Positions 29,120-37,593 of a DNA stretch of 64,000 nucleotides are shown here, piece after piece (position 1 is the first letter of the stretch; each line of letters opens with the position of its first letter). The notes beneath the pieces were generated by a model. That model was given only the letters and a program-made list of their open reading frames with translations. It did not search any database and was not told the origin of the DNA. Both the position numbers and the translations under genes were made by a program. Source of the DNA: Rhodococcus sp. X156 (lineage in GTDB: Bacteria > Actinomycetota > Actinomycetes > Mycobacteriales > Mycobacteriaceae). The stretch is from positions 2,451,001 through 2,515,000 of the forward strand of contig NZ_CP034766.1 of the NCBI RefSeq assembly GCF_004006015.1. The letters are read 5' to 3'.

Positions 29120-30015
29120 GAGCGCTTGTGGCCCTTGTCGTCGTCGGTCACCTGGTCGATCTGCTCCTTGCGGACCTGCTCGGAGACCTTCTCCTCGCCG
29201 CGGACGGTCTCGGTGTCCATCCGCACCCGCTCCTTGGGCACCGTCTTCTTCTCCACCACCGGCTCCTCGGCGTGCAGCGTCACCTCGTGCTCCTCCTCGC
29301 TGATCTCCGGCCCGGAGGTGGCGGCGTCCACGTTGGCGTCGGTGATGGGCTCGCGCTGCACCCGGACCTCCTCGTGCGAGACGGGCACCGACTGGGTCAC
29401 CGTCTCGGTGACCACGTGCTTGCGCAGCCGTGCCCGGCCCGTCCGCACGCGCTCGGTGCTCACGCTCACCTCCTCCTCCGACCGGGTCATCGCGTCGTCG
29501 GTGTTGGGCCCGGAGGTGTCGTGGCCCGAGCTGCTGGACTGGCTCGCCTGGCCCGCGCTGCTGCTGGCCGAGCCGCTGCTGCCCGCTGAGCTGGTGCCGC
29601 TGGAGCTGGTCTCGCTCGAGCCGCTGGAGCTGCTGCCGCTCGAGCCGCTGGAGCCGGTGCCGCTGGAGCTGGTGTCGGCGGTGGCGGTGCTGCCGGAGTA
29701 GGGCACGTCGTAGTAGGTGAACAGCTCGATCTCCTCGTCGGTGGACAGGTCGCCACCGGGATCGTGGTGGGGCGCGTCCTTGATGAGGTTCTTGCTGTAG
29801 GGCACCGTGAGGTCCTTCTCCTCCAGCGAGGCGTCGACCAGCGGGACCAGGGTCACGTGGCCGCCGAAGAACCCGGTCTTCACCGCCGCCCACTCCGGCT
29901 GGTTGGTCTCCACGTCGAGGTAGATCGCGTCCACCTTCCCGACCTTGCTGCCGCTGCCGTCCTTCACCTGCAGCCCTTCCAGCTGGTCGGGGCTCATGGT
30001 GCGGGGATTAGCCAT
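29116..30015 (-). CDS. PRC-barrel / DUF2382 stress protein with Ser-rich linker
   Basis: A 299-residue YsnF-like protein. Residues 5-80 form a PRC-barrel (LEGLQVKDGSGSKVGKVDAIYLDV; VPYSKNLIKDAPHHDPGGDL). About 70 residues follow that are nearly all Ser, Gly, Thr and Ala, a flexible spacer. The C-terminal half is a DUF2382 domain with alternating charged strands (EEEVSVSTERVRTGRARLRKHVV). ATG 30015 has AGGAGA 7 nt upstream. The role is unknown, but the family is commonly stress-induced. A second DUF2382 gene follows with overlap, and ChaB is divergent. Confidence 0.88.
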   Translation of the reverse strand: MANPRTMSPDQLEGLQVKDGSGSKVGKVDAIYLDVETNQPEWAAVKTGFFGGHVTLVPLVDASLEEKDLTVPYSKNLIKDAPHHDPGGDLSTDEEIELFTYYDVPYSGSTATADTSSSGTGSSGSSGSSSSGSSETSSSGTSSAGSSGSASSSAGQASQSSSSGHDTSGPNTDDAMTRSEEEVSVSTERVRTGRARLRKHVVTETVTQSVPVSHEEVRVQREPITDANVDAATSGPEISEEEHEVTLHAEEPVVEKKTVPKERVRMDTETVRGEEKVSEQVRKEQIDQVTDDDKGHKRS

Positions 30016-30326
30016 CTCAGTTCTCCTCGTTGCGTGGGGGCCGCGCGCTGCTGGCGCGGTCCGGAAGTTCGTCGGTCCTCGTCGGCCCCCACCCACCGGC
30101 GCCGCACGCTGCGGACGCCGGCCCGACCTTCCCCACGGTAAGCGCGTTCGGCCCCCCGCGCCGTTCGACAAAACCCATGGTTACCTGGGGAAACAGTGTT
30201 GCCAGCCGCGTCCGAGCAGCGCCAGGAGAGGCCCCGGAGGTGGCCGCGGTTGTCGGTCGTCGACGCGCTGGCGAGGATGGGCCGAGACCCACCCGACGGG
30301 TGCTGCGCGGACAGAGAGGACTGGAG
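30016..30326. other. Divergent promoter region, PRC-barrel gene / ChaB
   Basis: No gene fits in these 311 bp. The tract around 30165-30195 is less GC-rich (acaaaacccatggttacctggggaaac is the centre, split here as acaaaaccc, atggttacc and tggggaaac) and is the likely promoter zone. I found no firm SigB-type or -35/-10 pair. Confidence 0.35.
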
Positions 30327-30740
30327 ATGCCGAAGACCACCAAGCAGGGCAAGGCGATCGAGGACGAGCTGCCGAGCACCCTGCAGCGCTCCGACGACAA
30401 GGCCAAGCGGACCTTCGCCAAGACGCACGACTCCGCCGCCGAGGAGTACGGCGACGAGCGGCGCGCCAACCAGGTGGCCTACTCCGCGCTCAAGCACACC
30501 CACGAGAAGGTGGGTGACCACTGGGAGCCCAAGGACGGCAAGGGCCCCTCGGACGAGCAGGCCGAGGGCGGCAACCGGGAGACCGCCGGCGGGGTGGACG
30601 CCAACGCGTCCAAGGCCCACCTCATGGAGCTGGCCAGGCGCCTGGACGTCAGCGGCCGGTCCCGGATGACCAAGGACGAGCTGGTCCAGGCCATCGGCAA
30701 GGCGAACGACCGGGAGTCCGCCCGCGCCCGCAAGTCCTGA
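30327..30740 (+). CDS. ChaB-family protein with Rho-N-like C-terminus
   Basis: 137 residues. Residues 10-70 form a ChaB domain (LPSTLQRSDDKAKRTFAKTHDSA; YGDERRANQVAYSALKHTHEKVGDHW), named after a regulator of cation transport in E. coli whose real role is unclear. After a short acidic linker, residues 100-130 (KAHLMELARRLDVSGRSRMTKDELVQAI) look like a SAP/Rho-N nucleic-acid-binding motif. This combination suggests a small DNA- or RNA-associated protein. It is divergent from the PRC-barrel/DUF2382 genes, which supports a stress function. ATG 30327 has AGAGG upstream. Confidence 0.83.
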   Translation: MPKTTKQGKAIEDELPSTLQRSDDKAKRTFAKTHDSAAEEYGDERRANQVAYSALKHTHEKVGDHWEPKDGKGPSDEQAEGGNRETAGGVDANASKAHLMELARRLDVSGRSRMTKDELVQAIGKANDRESARARKS

Positions 30741-30811
30741 GCGGCGTGGGAGACCAGCGCCACGCGGGCCCGCACGGTGCACCCGAGGGGAACTCGGTAC
30801 GGTCCTGGAAC

Positions 30812-31552
30812 ATGGGAACACTGGAGCTGCTGCTCGTCCGGCACGGGGAGAGCGTCGGGAACTTGGCGCAGCGCAAGGCAGAAGCAGCCAAGGCCGACCG
30901 GCTCGAGGTCGATCTCCGCGACGCCGACGTGGCGCTGTCGCCGCTCGGGCTGGAGCAGGCCCGGGCCTTCGGCCGGTGGCTGCGCGAGCAGGATCCCGAC
31001 CAGCGTCCGCAGGGGCTCTGGGTGTCCACGTACGCCCGTGCCCGGGAGACCGCCAGCACCGCGCTGGAGGAGGCCGGGCTGCAGCTGCCGACCCGGGTGG
31101 ACGAGCGGCTGCGCGACCGCGAGCTCGGCGTGCTGGACATGCTCACCACCCAGGGCATGCTGGCTCGCTACCCGGAGGAGGCTGAGCGCCGCGGCTGGCT
31201 GGGCAAGTTCTACCACCGCCCGCCCGGTGGGGAGTCGTGGGCGGACGTCATCCTGCGGCTGCGCACCTGGCTGGCCGACCTGGAGCGCACCACCCCGCAC
31301 CAGCGCGTGCTCGTGGTCGCCCACGACATGGTGATCCTGGGCATCCGCTACATCTGCGAGCAGCTCAGCGAGGAGGAGGTGCTCGCCATCGGCAAGGGTT
31401 CCGGAGTCGCCAACGCCTCGGTCACCCGGCTGGTGCGCGAGCCCGACGGCCTCACCTGGCGCCTCGACGTCTTCAACGACCAGGATCACTTGACCGACAA
31501 CGGAACTCCCACGACCGACCAACCGACGGAGCACGATGCCCGAGCACACTGA
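30812..31552 (+). CDS. Histidine phosphatase (phosphoglycerate-mutase-like)
   Basis: A 246-residue member of the histidine phosphatase superfamily. The phosphohistidine is in LLLVRHGESVGN; further pocket residues are in STYARARETAS and VLVVAHDMVILGIRYI. Substrate unknown; such proteins act on phosphosugars or phosphopeptides. The start is ATG 30812, with TACGGT 8 nt upstream (leaderless type). It overlaps nnrD downstream by 17 bp, so the two genes form one unit. Confidence 0.88.
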   Translation: MGTLELLLVRHGESVGNLAQRKAEAAKADRLEVDLRDADVALSPLGLEQARAFGRWLREQDPDQRPQGLWVSTYARARETASTALEEAGLQLPTRVDERLRDRELGVLDMLTTQGMLARYPEEAERRGWLGKFYHRPPGGESWADVILRLRTWLADLERTTPHQRVLVVAHDMVILGIRYICEQLSEEEVLAIGKGSGVANASVTRLVREPDGLTWRLDVFNDQDHLTDNGTPTTDQPTEHDARAH

Positions 31553-32420
31553 CTCACCCGAGATCGTCACCCCCGCGCTGCTGCGCGAGTGGCGGCTGCC
31601 CGAGCTGGGCGGGTCCAAGAACAGCCGCGGACGGCTGCTGGTGGTCGGCGGCGCACGGACCACCCCCGGTGCGGTCGCGCTGTCCTCCGTCGCGGCGCTG
31701 CGGGTGGGCGCCGGCGTGCTCACCGCCGCGGTGGCCCGCTCGGTCGCCGTGCAGCTGGCGCTGAGCGTGCCCGAGCTGGGTGTGATCGAGCTGCCGGAGA
31801 CCGACGCAGGATCGGTGCGTCGCGACGCCGCCGAGGCGCTGGCCGACCAGCTGGAGCAGGTGGACGCGGTGCTGTTCGGCCCCGGCCTGGACAACCCGGA
31901 CGAGACCCGGCCCCTGCTCGCCGAGCTGGTGCGCCGACTGCCCGAGGACGTGCCGGTGGTGCTGGACGCCTACGGCATCGGGGTGCTGGCCGACGCCGAG
32001 GAGACCGCCGAGCGGCTGTCCGGGCGGCTGGTGCTCACCCCCAACACCACCGAGGCCGCCTTCCTGCTGCACTGCGAGGAGGACGAGCTGGACGACCCGC
32101 TGGACACCGCGGTGCGGGTGGCCGAGGCCTACGGCGCCGTGGTGACGGCGCACAACGGCATCGCCGACGCCAAGGGCGGACGGTGGGTCTCCCCCACCGG
32201 GCACTCCGGGCTGGGCACGGCCGGCAGCGGGGACGTGCTGGCCGGCGCGGTGGCCGGGCTGCTGGCCCGGGGCGCCGACGCCGCGCAAGCGGCGTGCTGG
32301 GGCACCTACCTGCACGGCACCGCCGGCGACCGCCTTGCTGCGCGGGTGGGCCGGGTGGGCTTCCTGGCCCGTGAGCTGCTGGAGGAGATCCCGCTGGTGA
32401 ACACCGAGATGGACGCCTGA
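31536..32420 (+). CDS. nnrD: ADP-dependent (S)-NAD(P)H-hydrate dehydratase
   Basis: A 294-residue ribokinase-like enzyme that repairs hydrated NADH and NADPH. Signatures are GGSKNSRGRLLVVGGA near residue 25, LTPNTTEAAFLL (a variant of the NxxE loop), and the phosphate loop GLGTAGSGDVLAGAVAG. It lacks the fused NnrE epimerase domain, so it is a stand-alone NnrD. ATG 31536 has GGAG 4 nt upstream and lies inside the end of the histidine phosphatase gene. Confidence 0.9.
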   Translation: MPEHTDSPEIVTPALLREWRLPELGGSKNSRGRLLVVGGARTTPGAVALSSVAALRVGAGVLTAAVARSVAVQLALSVPELGVIELPETDAGSVRRDAAEALADQLEQVDAVLFGPGLDNPDETRPLLAELVRRLPEDVPVVLDAYGIGVLADAEETAERLSGRLVLTPNTTEAAFLLHCEEDELDDPLDTAVRVAEAYGAVVTAHNGIADAKGGRWVSPTGHSGLGTAGSGDVLAGAVAGLLARGADAAQAACWGTYLHGTAGDRLAARVGRVGFLARELLEEIPLVNTEMDA

Positions 32421-32430
32421 CCCGGAGCCG

Positions 32431-33258
32431 CTACAGCGGGATGGTCTCCCCGCGCCTGGGCACGCGCAGTCGCTCGCCCAGGCCGGCGCCGCTGGCCGCG
32501 CTGAGGAACGCCGACAGCGGAGAGCGGAACACCCCGTAGTCGTCGTGGTGCACCGGCACGGCGATGTCCGGCTGGATGCGCTGCAGGAAGTCCACGCCCT
32601 GCGCGGCGTCCATGGTGACGGTGTGCAGCAGCACCCGGGTACCGCCCAGGTGCACCACCGCGACGTCGATGTCGGGGTGGCGGCGGTGGATCTCGTCCAG
32701 GTGGTCCCCGGTGAGGGTGTCGCCGCTGACGTAGACCCGCCGGGTCACCTCGCCGCCCGCCCGGTGCACCAGCAGCGAGCCCATCACCGGGGGCAGCAGC
32801 CGACCCATCACCCCCCGGGCGTGGATGGCCGGCAGCGACTCCACCGTCAGCGTCTCGTGGGTGTGCACGGCGCCCGGGCGGGCCGCGAGCTCGGTGCTCT
32901 CCCAGGGCGTGAGGCCCGTGGTGACGAAGCCCCAGCTGTTCAGCCGGCGCCCGGCCTGCGGCGTGGTGATGATGGGCACCGCCTTGTCCAGCCGGTGGCG
33001 GGCCACCCGGTCGAAGTGGTCGCCGTGCAGGTGCGACAGGACCACGGCGTCCAGCGCGGGCAGGTCGCCCGGCTGCATCGCCGGCTCGGTGAGACGGGTG
33101 GACCACAGCCCCTTGCCCAGGTAGGCGCGCTGGCCCCGGTGCAGGAAGTTGGGGTCGGTGAGCACGGTGAAACCACCCAGCCGGATCAGCGTGGTCGCCG
33201 TCCCGATGAAGGTGATGCTGTCGCCGGTGGGCGCGCTGGATGGGCCGGGGGCCGTCAT
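32431..33258 (-). CDS. Metallo-beta-lactamase-fold hydrolase (UlaG-like)
   Basis: A 275-residue MBL-fold protein. The metal-binding motif is SHLHGDHFD (HxHxDH), with further ligands in YVSGDTLTGDH and VPVHHDDYGVF. It belongs to the UlaG-like group, which includes lactonases and phosphodiesterase-like enzymes; the substrate is unknown. ATG 33258 has GAGGAG about 11 nt upstream; the frame continues further up without a better start. It converges with nnrD (10 bp between stops) and starts 71 bp past the pyruvyl-transferase stop. Confidence 0.87.
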   Translation of the reverse strand: MTAPGPSSAPTGDSITFIGTATTLIRLGGFTVLTDPNFLHRGQRAYLGKGLWSTRLTEPAMQPGDLPALDAVVLSHLHGDHFDRVARHRLDKAVPIITTPQAGRRLNSWGFVTTGLTPWESTELAARPGAVHTHETLTVESLPAIHARGVMGRLLPPVMGSLLVHRAGGEVTRRVYVSGDTLTGDHLDEIHRRHPDIDVAVVHLGGTRVLLHTVTMDAAQGVDFLQRIQPDIAVPVHHDDYGVFRSPLSAFLSAASGAGLGERLRVPRRGETIPL

Positions 33259-33329
33259 GGCGGGGGTGCTCCTCTGGGCTGGTGAGTCACGCCCTGCGAT
33301 GAGACCACAGCCACCCCGCGCGTGCCGGG

Positions 33330-34244
33330 TCAGCGCGGCGCACCACCGCCCTGCAGCACCGCCAGCAGCCGGGCCAGCTGGTCCTCGCCGGCGGGAGGCA
33401 GTGCCGCCCGCGCCGCGGCCGTCGTCCGCCCCGCGGCGGACAGGCACCACGCCAGCTGCTCGTGCAACCTCGCCGTGCCGACCTCCTCGGCGGGCACCAC
33501 CGCGGGCCACTGCCAGGCGTGGGCCTGCGCGCTGACCTTGCCGCCGCCGGCCACCGGGTCCACGGCCAGCGCCGGCACCCCGTTCTTCAGCGCGAGCACC
33601 AGTCCGTGCATCCGCATGGTGACCACCGCGTCCAACCGCCGCAGCAGCGCCTCGATCTGCCCCGGGGTGGCGGCCAGCCGCCAGTCCCGCGGGTCCAGCC
33701 GGGTGTCCAGGTCCAGGCGCGCGGCGTCCACCGTGGAGAGCCAGCCCTGCAGGGCAGCCACCACCGCGGGGTGCCGCCGCCGCGGGCCGTACTCGGCCTG
33801 GCCCCGGGTGAGGTAGACCCCGAGCACCGGGACGCTGGCAGACCGGTGGCGGGCGGCGAGGTCGCGCTGGGCGGGCACCCCAGGGGCGTCCCTGGCGATG
33901 ACGTGGTCGAACCCCGCGACCGCGGGGTCAGCGGCGTCGAGGACGCTCACGCCCACCGCGATGCGGCACAGGCCGGCGAAGCGCCGGTGCAGCTGCGTCG
34001 GGCCCGCCCCGGCCAGCGGTCCGCAGGCGAACACCAGGTGGGTGAAGCGCGCCGGGTCGGCGTCGTCCAGGCGCAACCCCTCCGGCGGGCACATCACCGC
34101 GCTCCAGGCCAGCTCGTGGGCGGTGCCCGCCCGCGCCAGCGCCCGGCCCACTGCCTGCATGCTGAGCACGTCGCCGGCGGTGGCCTCACCGTGCAGCAGG
34201 CTGGGCCAGCCCACCACCAGCACCCTGACCCGGTGCTCGCTCAC
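33330..34244 (-). CDS. Polysaccharide pyruvyl-transferase-like protein
   Basis: 304 residues. The N-terminus (VRVLVVGWPSLLHGEATAGD) and the core TMRMHGLVLALKNGVPALAVDPVAGGGKVSAQ match the polysaccharide pyruvyl transferase family, with the R-x-HG segment and the following Lys. The family transfers a ketal-linked pyruvate to sugars or, in some members, other groups. GTG 34244 overlaps the stop of the GT2 gene upstream (GTGA), so it is the last gene of the four-gene divergent unit. Transfer of pyruvate is inferred from the family. Confidence 0.75.
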   Translation of the reverse strand: MSEHRVRVLVVGWPSLLHGEATAGDVLSMQAVGRALARAGTAHELAWSAVMCPPEGLRLDDADPARFTHLVFACGPLAGAGPTQLHRRFAGLCRIAVGVSVLDAADPAVAGFDHVIARDAPGVPAQRDLAARHRSASVPVLGVYLTRGQAEYGPRRRHPAVVAALQGWLSTVDAARLDLDTRLDPRDWRLAATPGQIEALLRRLDAVVTMRMHGLVLALKNGVPALAVDPVAGGGKVSAQAHAWQWPAVVPAEEVGTARLHEQLAWCLSAAGRTTAAARAALPPAGEDQLARLLAVLQGGGAPR

Positions 34245-35137
34245 GAGACGTAGCGGCGGGTGGTGGAGCCGCGCTGCATCTGCTCCAGCAGCCGGTAGCC
34301 CTGCTCCAGCTCCGGCGCCACCACCCGCCGCTCGGCCAGCACCCACGGCAGGCCGCGCACGGCCTCGGCGAACCCGGCCACCGACAACCGGTCCCGCGGC
34401 ACCGTGCGCGCCAGGTAGAGCGTGCGCCGCACCGCGCTGGGCAGTGGCCGGCGCAGCCAGGTGAACCACAGGGTGTTGCGGATGCCGTGCCGACGCCGCA
34501 GGTGCGGGTCCCGCGCCCGGGACGGGTGGTGGTGGCAGACCAGCTCGGGGACGTAGGCCATCACCCAGCCGGCGGTGGCCAGGTCGGCGGCGAGCAGCTC
34601 CTCCTCACCGCCGAGCCACAGCCGGGCGGAGAAGCCTCCGGCCGCCTCGAACGCCGAGCGACGCACCACCGACGCCCCCGCCAGGAAGCTGAGCAGCGGG
34701 TGGCCGGGCAGCCCCGCGGGGTGGTGCAGCGGCGAGCGGCGCAGCTCGTCGCAGATGGGGTCGTCGTGGCCGCCGGGCTCCACCACGATGCGGGCGGTGA
34801 GCACCGCCAGCTGCGGGTGCGCCTCCAGCAGGTCCGCCGCCCGCGCCAGGGCACCGGGGTCCCACCAGGTGTCGTCGTCGCAGAAGGCGACGTAGGGGGC
34901 GTCCACCGTGGCGACGCCGAGGTTGCGCCCGGTGGCACCCATGTTCCAGCCCGGGCTCAGCAGCGTCACCTCGGGGTGGCGGGTTCGCACCATCTCGGCG
35001 GTGCCGTCGGTGCAGCCGTTGTCCACCACCACCACGGCGGGCTCCTCCGGCAGCCCGGCCAGGCTGGCGAGCGTCCGGTGCAGCTCGGTGCAGCGGTCGT
35101 GCGTGATCACCACCACCGCCACCCGGGGCTCACCCAC
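34241..35137 (-). CDS. Family 2 glycosyltransferase
   Basis: A 298-residue GT-A enzyme with VVVITHDRCTELHRTLASL, the divalent-metal motif FCDDDTWWDPGAL, and a later acidic loop LGGEEELLAADLATAGW. The C-terminal 90 residues are basic and helical, possibly membrane-associated. The start is GTG 35137, 8 bp inside the upstream GT2, with GGAG 8 nt before it. It is a close paralogue of that neighbour, probably adding successive sugars or using two donors. Confidence 0.88.
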   Translation of the reverse strand: MGEPRVAVVVITHDRCTELHRTLASLAGLPEEPAVVVVDNGCTDGTAEMVRTRHPEVTLLSPGWNMGATGRNLGVATVDAPYVAFCDDDTWWDPGALARAADLLEAHPQLAVLTARIVVEPGGHDDPICDELRRSPLHHPAGLPGHPLLSFLAGASVVRRSAFEAAGGFSARLWLGGEEELLAADLATAGWVMAYVPELVCHHHPSRARDPHLRRRHGIRNTLWFTWLRRPLPSAVRRTLYLARTVPRDRLSVAGFAEAVRGLPWVLAERRVVAPELEQGYRLLEQMQRGSTTRRYVS

Positions 35138-35984
35138 CGCTGGTCTCCAGCAGCCGTACCTGCGCCTCCACCTCCGCCGGCAGCCGGCGGCGGGTGCGCA
35201 GCGCTGCAGGCAGCCGCCGGGCCAGCTCCGGCACGGACGGGCGGGCGTCGCCGTCGCGCAGCGCAGCGGCGGTGTGCCGCAGCGCCACCGGCAGCGGACG
35301 GCGCAGCCAGGCGGAGAGCACGTCGTTGCGGGCCTGCAGCTGCCGCCGGCCCCGCCGGTCGGCCCCGGGCTGCGGGTGGTGGTGCGCCACCACGTCGTCG
35401 GCGTAGGACAGACCCCAGCCGGCCGCGGCGAGGTCCTGGGCCAGCACCGCCTCCTCCCCCAGGAAGAAGATCACCGGGCTGAAGCCGCCGGCCTGCAGGA
35501 ACGCGCGACGACGCACCACCGCCGCGCAGGCGACGAAGCCCAGCACCGACGGCCCCGGCAGGTCGGCGGCCACCGGCAGCGGGCTGGCGGCCATCGCGAC
35601 GCTGACCGGGTCCAGCCGCTCCTGCGGGCCCACCAGGGTCCGCGCCGCCAGCACCGCCAGCCGGGGACAGGCGTCGAAGTGCTCCGCCGCCCGGCCCAGT
35701 GCGCCGGGTGCCCACCAGGAGTCGTCGTCGCTGAAGGCCACGCAGGGCGTGCTCGCCAGCTGCACGCCGAGGTTGCGCGCCCCGGCACCCAGGTTGCGCC
35801 CGGGCTCCACCAGGCTCACCTCGGGGTGTGCCGCCCGCACCGCCGCGGCTGTTCCGTCGGTGGAACCGTTGTCCACCAAGATGATCGGGGGGCGCTCCGG
35901 CAGCGCCGACAGGTGCGCCAGCGAGGTGAGCAGCTGTGCACGCCGGTCCCGGGTCATCATCACCACCGTGGTGCGCGGGTCCAT
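35130..35984 (-). CDS. Family 2 glycosyltransferase
   Basis: A 284-residue GT2 with VVMMTRDRRAQLLTSLAHL, the nucleotide-sugar site ILVDNGSTDGTAAAV, the metal motif FSDDDSWWAPGAL and the acceptor loop FLGEEAVLAQDLAAAGW. ATG 35984 overlaps the aldehyde dehydrogenase stop (TGATG). Its sequence is parallel to the next gene over the full length, so the pair arose by duplication. Confidence 0.88.
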   Translation of the reverse strand: MDPRTTVVMMTRDRRAQLLTSLAHLSALPERPPIILVDNGSTDGTAAAVRAAHPEVSLVEPGRNLGAGARNLGVQLASTPCVAFSDDDSWWAPGALGRAAEHFDACPRLAVLAARTLVGPQERLDPVSVAMAASPLPVAADLPGPSVLGFVACAAVVRRRAFLQAGGFSPVIFFLGEEAVLAQDLAAAGWGLSYADDVVAHHHPQPGADRRGRRQLQARNDVLSAWLRRPLPVALRHTAAALRDGDARPSVPELARRLPAALRTRRRLPAEVEAQVRLLETSGG

Positions 35985-37444
35985 CAGGCGGGCGGAGCCG
36001 GCTCGAGGTGCACCGCCTTGAGGGCGCTCAGCTCGCCCAGCAGGGCAGGGCCGAAGCCGGGGCCGGAACCGCTGGCACGACGGGGGTCGGCCGAGCCACC
36101 CGGGGCGCCGCCGAACACGGCGTTCACCTTCACCGTGCCCACCTCCAGGTGCTCAGCGGCACGCAGGGCGTGGTCCATCCGCGGGGTGAGCACGGTGGCG
36201 GCCAGCCCGTGGGCGCCGGCCTCGGCCAGCTCCAGCCCCTCCTCGAAGTCGGCCACCACCACGATCGCGGCCACCGGGCCGAAGGTCTCCTCGGTGAGCA
36301 CGGCCATGTCCGGGGTGCACCCGGTGAGCACGGTCGGTGGGTACCAGCTGCCCGGGCGGTCCAGGCGTGCGCCGCCGGTCAGGCACTGGGCGCCGGCGGC
36401 CACCGCGGCGTCCACCTGCTCGGCGACCACCTGCAGCTGGCGCTCGTCCACCATCGGTCCCAGGTCGCTGGCCGGGTCGGCCGGGTCACCGACCACCATC
36501 GTCTCGGCGATCGCGAGCAGCGCGCTGATCACCGCGTCGGAGACGTCGCTGTGCAGGTAGACCCGCTCCACCGAGGTGCACAGCTGGCCGGCGTTGGTGA
36601 AGGCCCCGGTGGCGATCTGCTGGGCCGCCCAGCGCGGGTTCACCCCGGCGTCCACCAGGATGGGGTCCTTGCCGCCGTTCTCCAGCAGCACCCGTCCGCC
36701 GCGGGCACCGACCGTGGCGGCGATCGCCCGGCCGGTCGTGGTGCTGCCCACCTGGGCGACCACGTGCACCCGCGGGTCTGCCGCCACCGCGGCGCCCACC
36801 GCACCGTCACCGGTGAGCACGTTGAGCACGCCGTCGGGCAGGCACTGCGAGATCCGCACGGCCAGCTCCCAGCCCGCCGCGGCGCTGCGCTCGGAGGGCT
36901 TGTGCACCACCGTGTTGCCCATGACGAGCGCAGCGGCGAGCAGCCCAGCAGCGGCCGGGTAGGGGTCGTTCCACGGGGTGAGCACGGCGACCACGCCGCG
37001 CGGCTCCCGCCGCACCACGTCCACCGCACCCGGGTCGCCCGCCAGGTTCCTGCCCGCCGCCAGCAGGCCCGTCACCGCGGCCTCCGCCAGCAGGTCCGCG
37101 GCCACCTCCGCCGAGCCCCTGGCCTCGCCGAGCAGGCGGCCGGTCTCGGCGCTGAGGACCTCGCCCAGGTGCTGGGCATCGGCCCGCACCACCCGGGCCG
37201 CCTCCTGCAGCGCCGCGGCGCGCTGAGCTGGCGGCGTCCGTCGCCACACCCCCCGCGCCACGTCCGCAGTGGCCACCGCCGCGGCCACCTCCTCCCGCGT
37301 CGCGGCAATGAGCGCCGTGCCGGGCTGGCCGGTGGACGGGTTGGTCCCCCGCACCTCGCGGGAGCCCTCGGCGGGCACCACCTGGCCGGCAAGGAGGTGC
37401 TGCTCCACCCGCTGTCCTGATTGGATCCCCGGTGCGCCGTCCAC
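35984..37444 (-). CDS. Aldehyde dehydrogenase family protein
   Basis: About 486 residues. The catalytic Cys is in TNAGQLCTSVERV, the general base Glu in LLENGGKDPI, and the NAD region is PWNDPYPAAAGLLAAALVMGN. It oxidises an aldehyde to an acid with NAD(P); succinate-semialdehyde-like dehydrogenases are the closest type. I chose GTG 37444, because TAGCGT lies 7 nt upstream (leaderless type); the frame also begins at ATG 37486, but that overlaps an inverted repeat in the regulatory region. It opens the divergent unit with two GT2 enzymes and may make an acidic sugar or a precursor, which is inference. Confidence 0.88.
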   Translation of the reverse strand: MDGAPGIQSGQRVEQHLLAGQVVPAEGSREVRGTNPSTGQPGTALIAATREEVAAAVATADVARGVWRRTPPAQRAAALQEAARVVRADAQHLGEVLSAETGRLLGEARGSAEVAADLLAEAAVTGLLAAGRNLAGDPGAVDVVRREPRGVVAVLTPWNDPYPAAAGLLAAALVMGNTVVHKPSERSAAAGWELAVRISQCLPDGVLNVLTGDGAVGAAVAADPRVHVVAQVGSTTTGRAIAATVGARGGRVLLENGGKDPILVDAGVNPRWAAQQIATGAFTNAGQLCTSVERVYLHSDVSDAVISALLAIAETMVVGDPADPASDLGPMVDERQLQVVAEQVDAAVAAGAQCLTGGARLDRPGSWYPPTVLTGCTPDMAVLTEETFGPVAAIVVVADFEEGLELAEAGAHGLAATVLTPRMDHALRAAEHLEVGTVKVNAVFGGAPGGSADPRRASGSGPGFGPALLGELSALKAVHLEPAPPA

Positions 37445-37483
37445 CCGAGAAACGCTACCCACGAACGGCGGAGCACCGCCGAT

Positions 37484-37525
37484 CATGGGCGGGCAAAAGC
37501 CCCAAAAGTGCAGGTCACGCCCATG
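37484..37525. promoter_or_regulatory. Inverted repeat CATGGGCG-N26-CGCCCATG between the two glycan units
   Basis: Two perfect 8-bp arms (37484-37491, 37518-37525) flank a less GC-rich centre (aaaagccccaaaag) in the gap between the aldehyde dehydrogenase and carbamoyltransferase genes. A dimeric regulator could bind it and control both directions. Confidence 0.35.
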
Positions 37526-37593
37526 TTGTCGGTTCCTGGGGAGGGTGCCGGCTTCGCCGTGCGAGCGTTGCTCCGCTGTGGAACGTTGACCGC

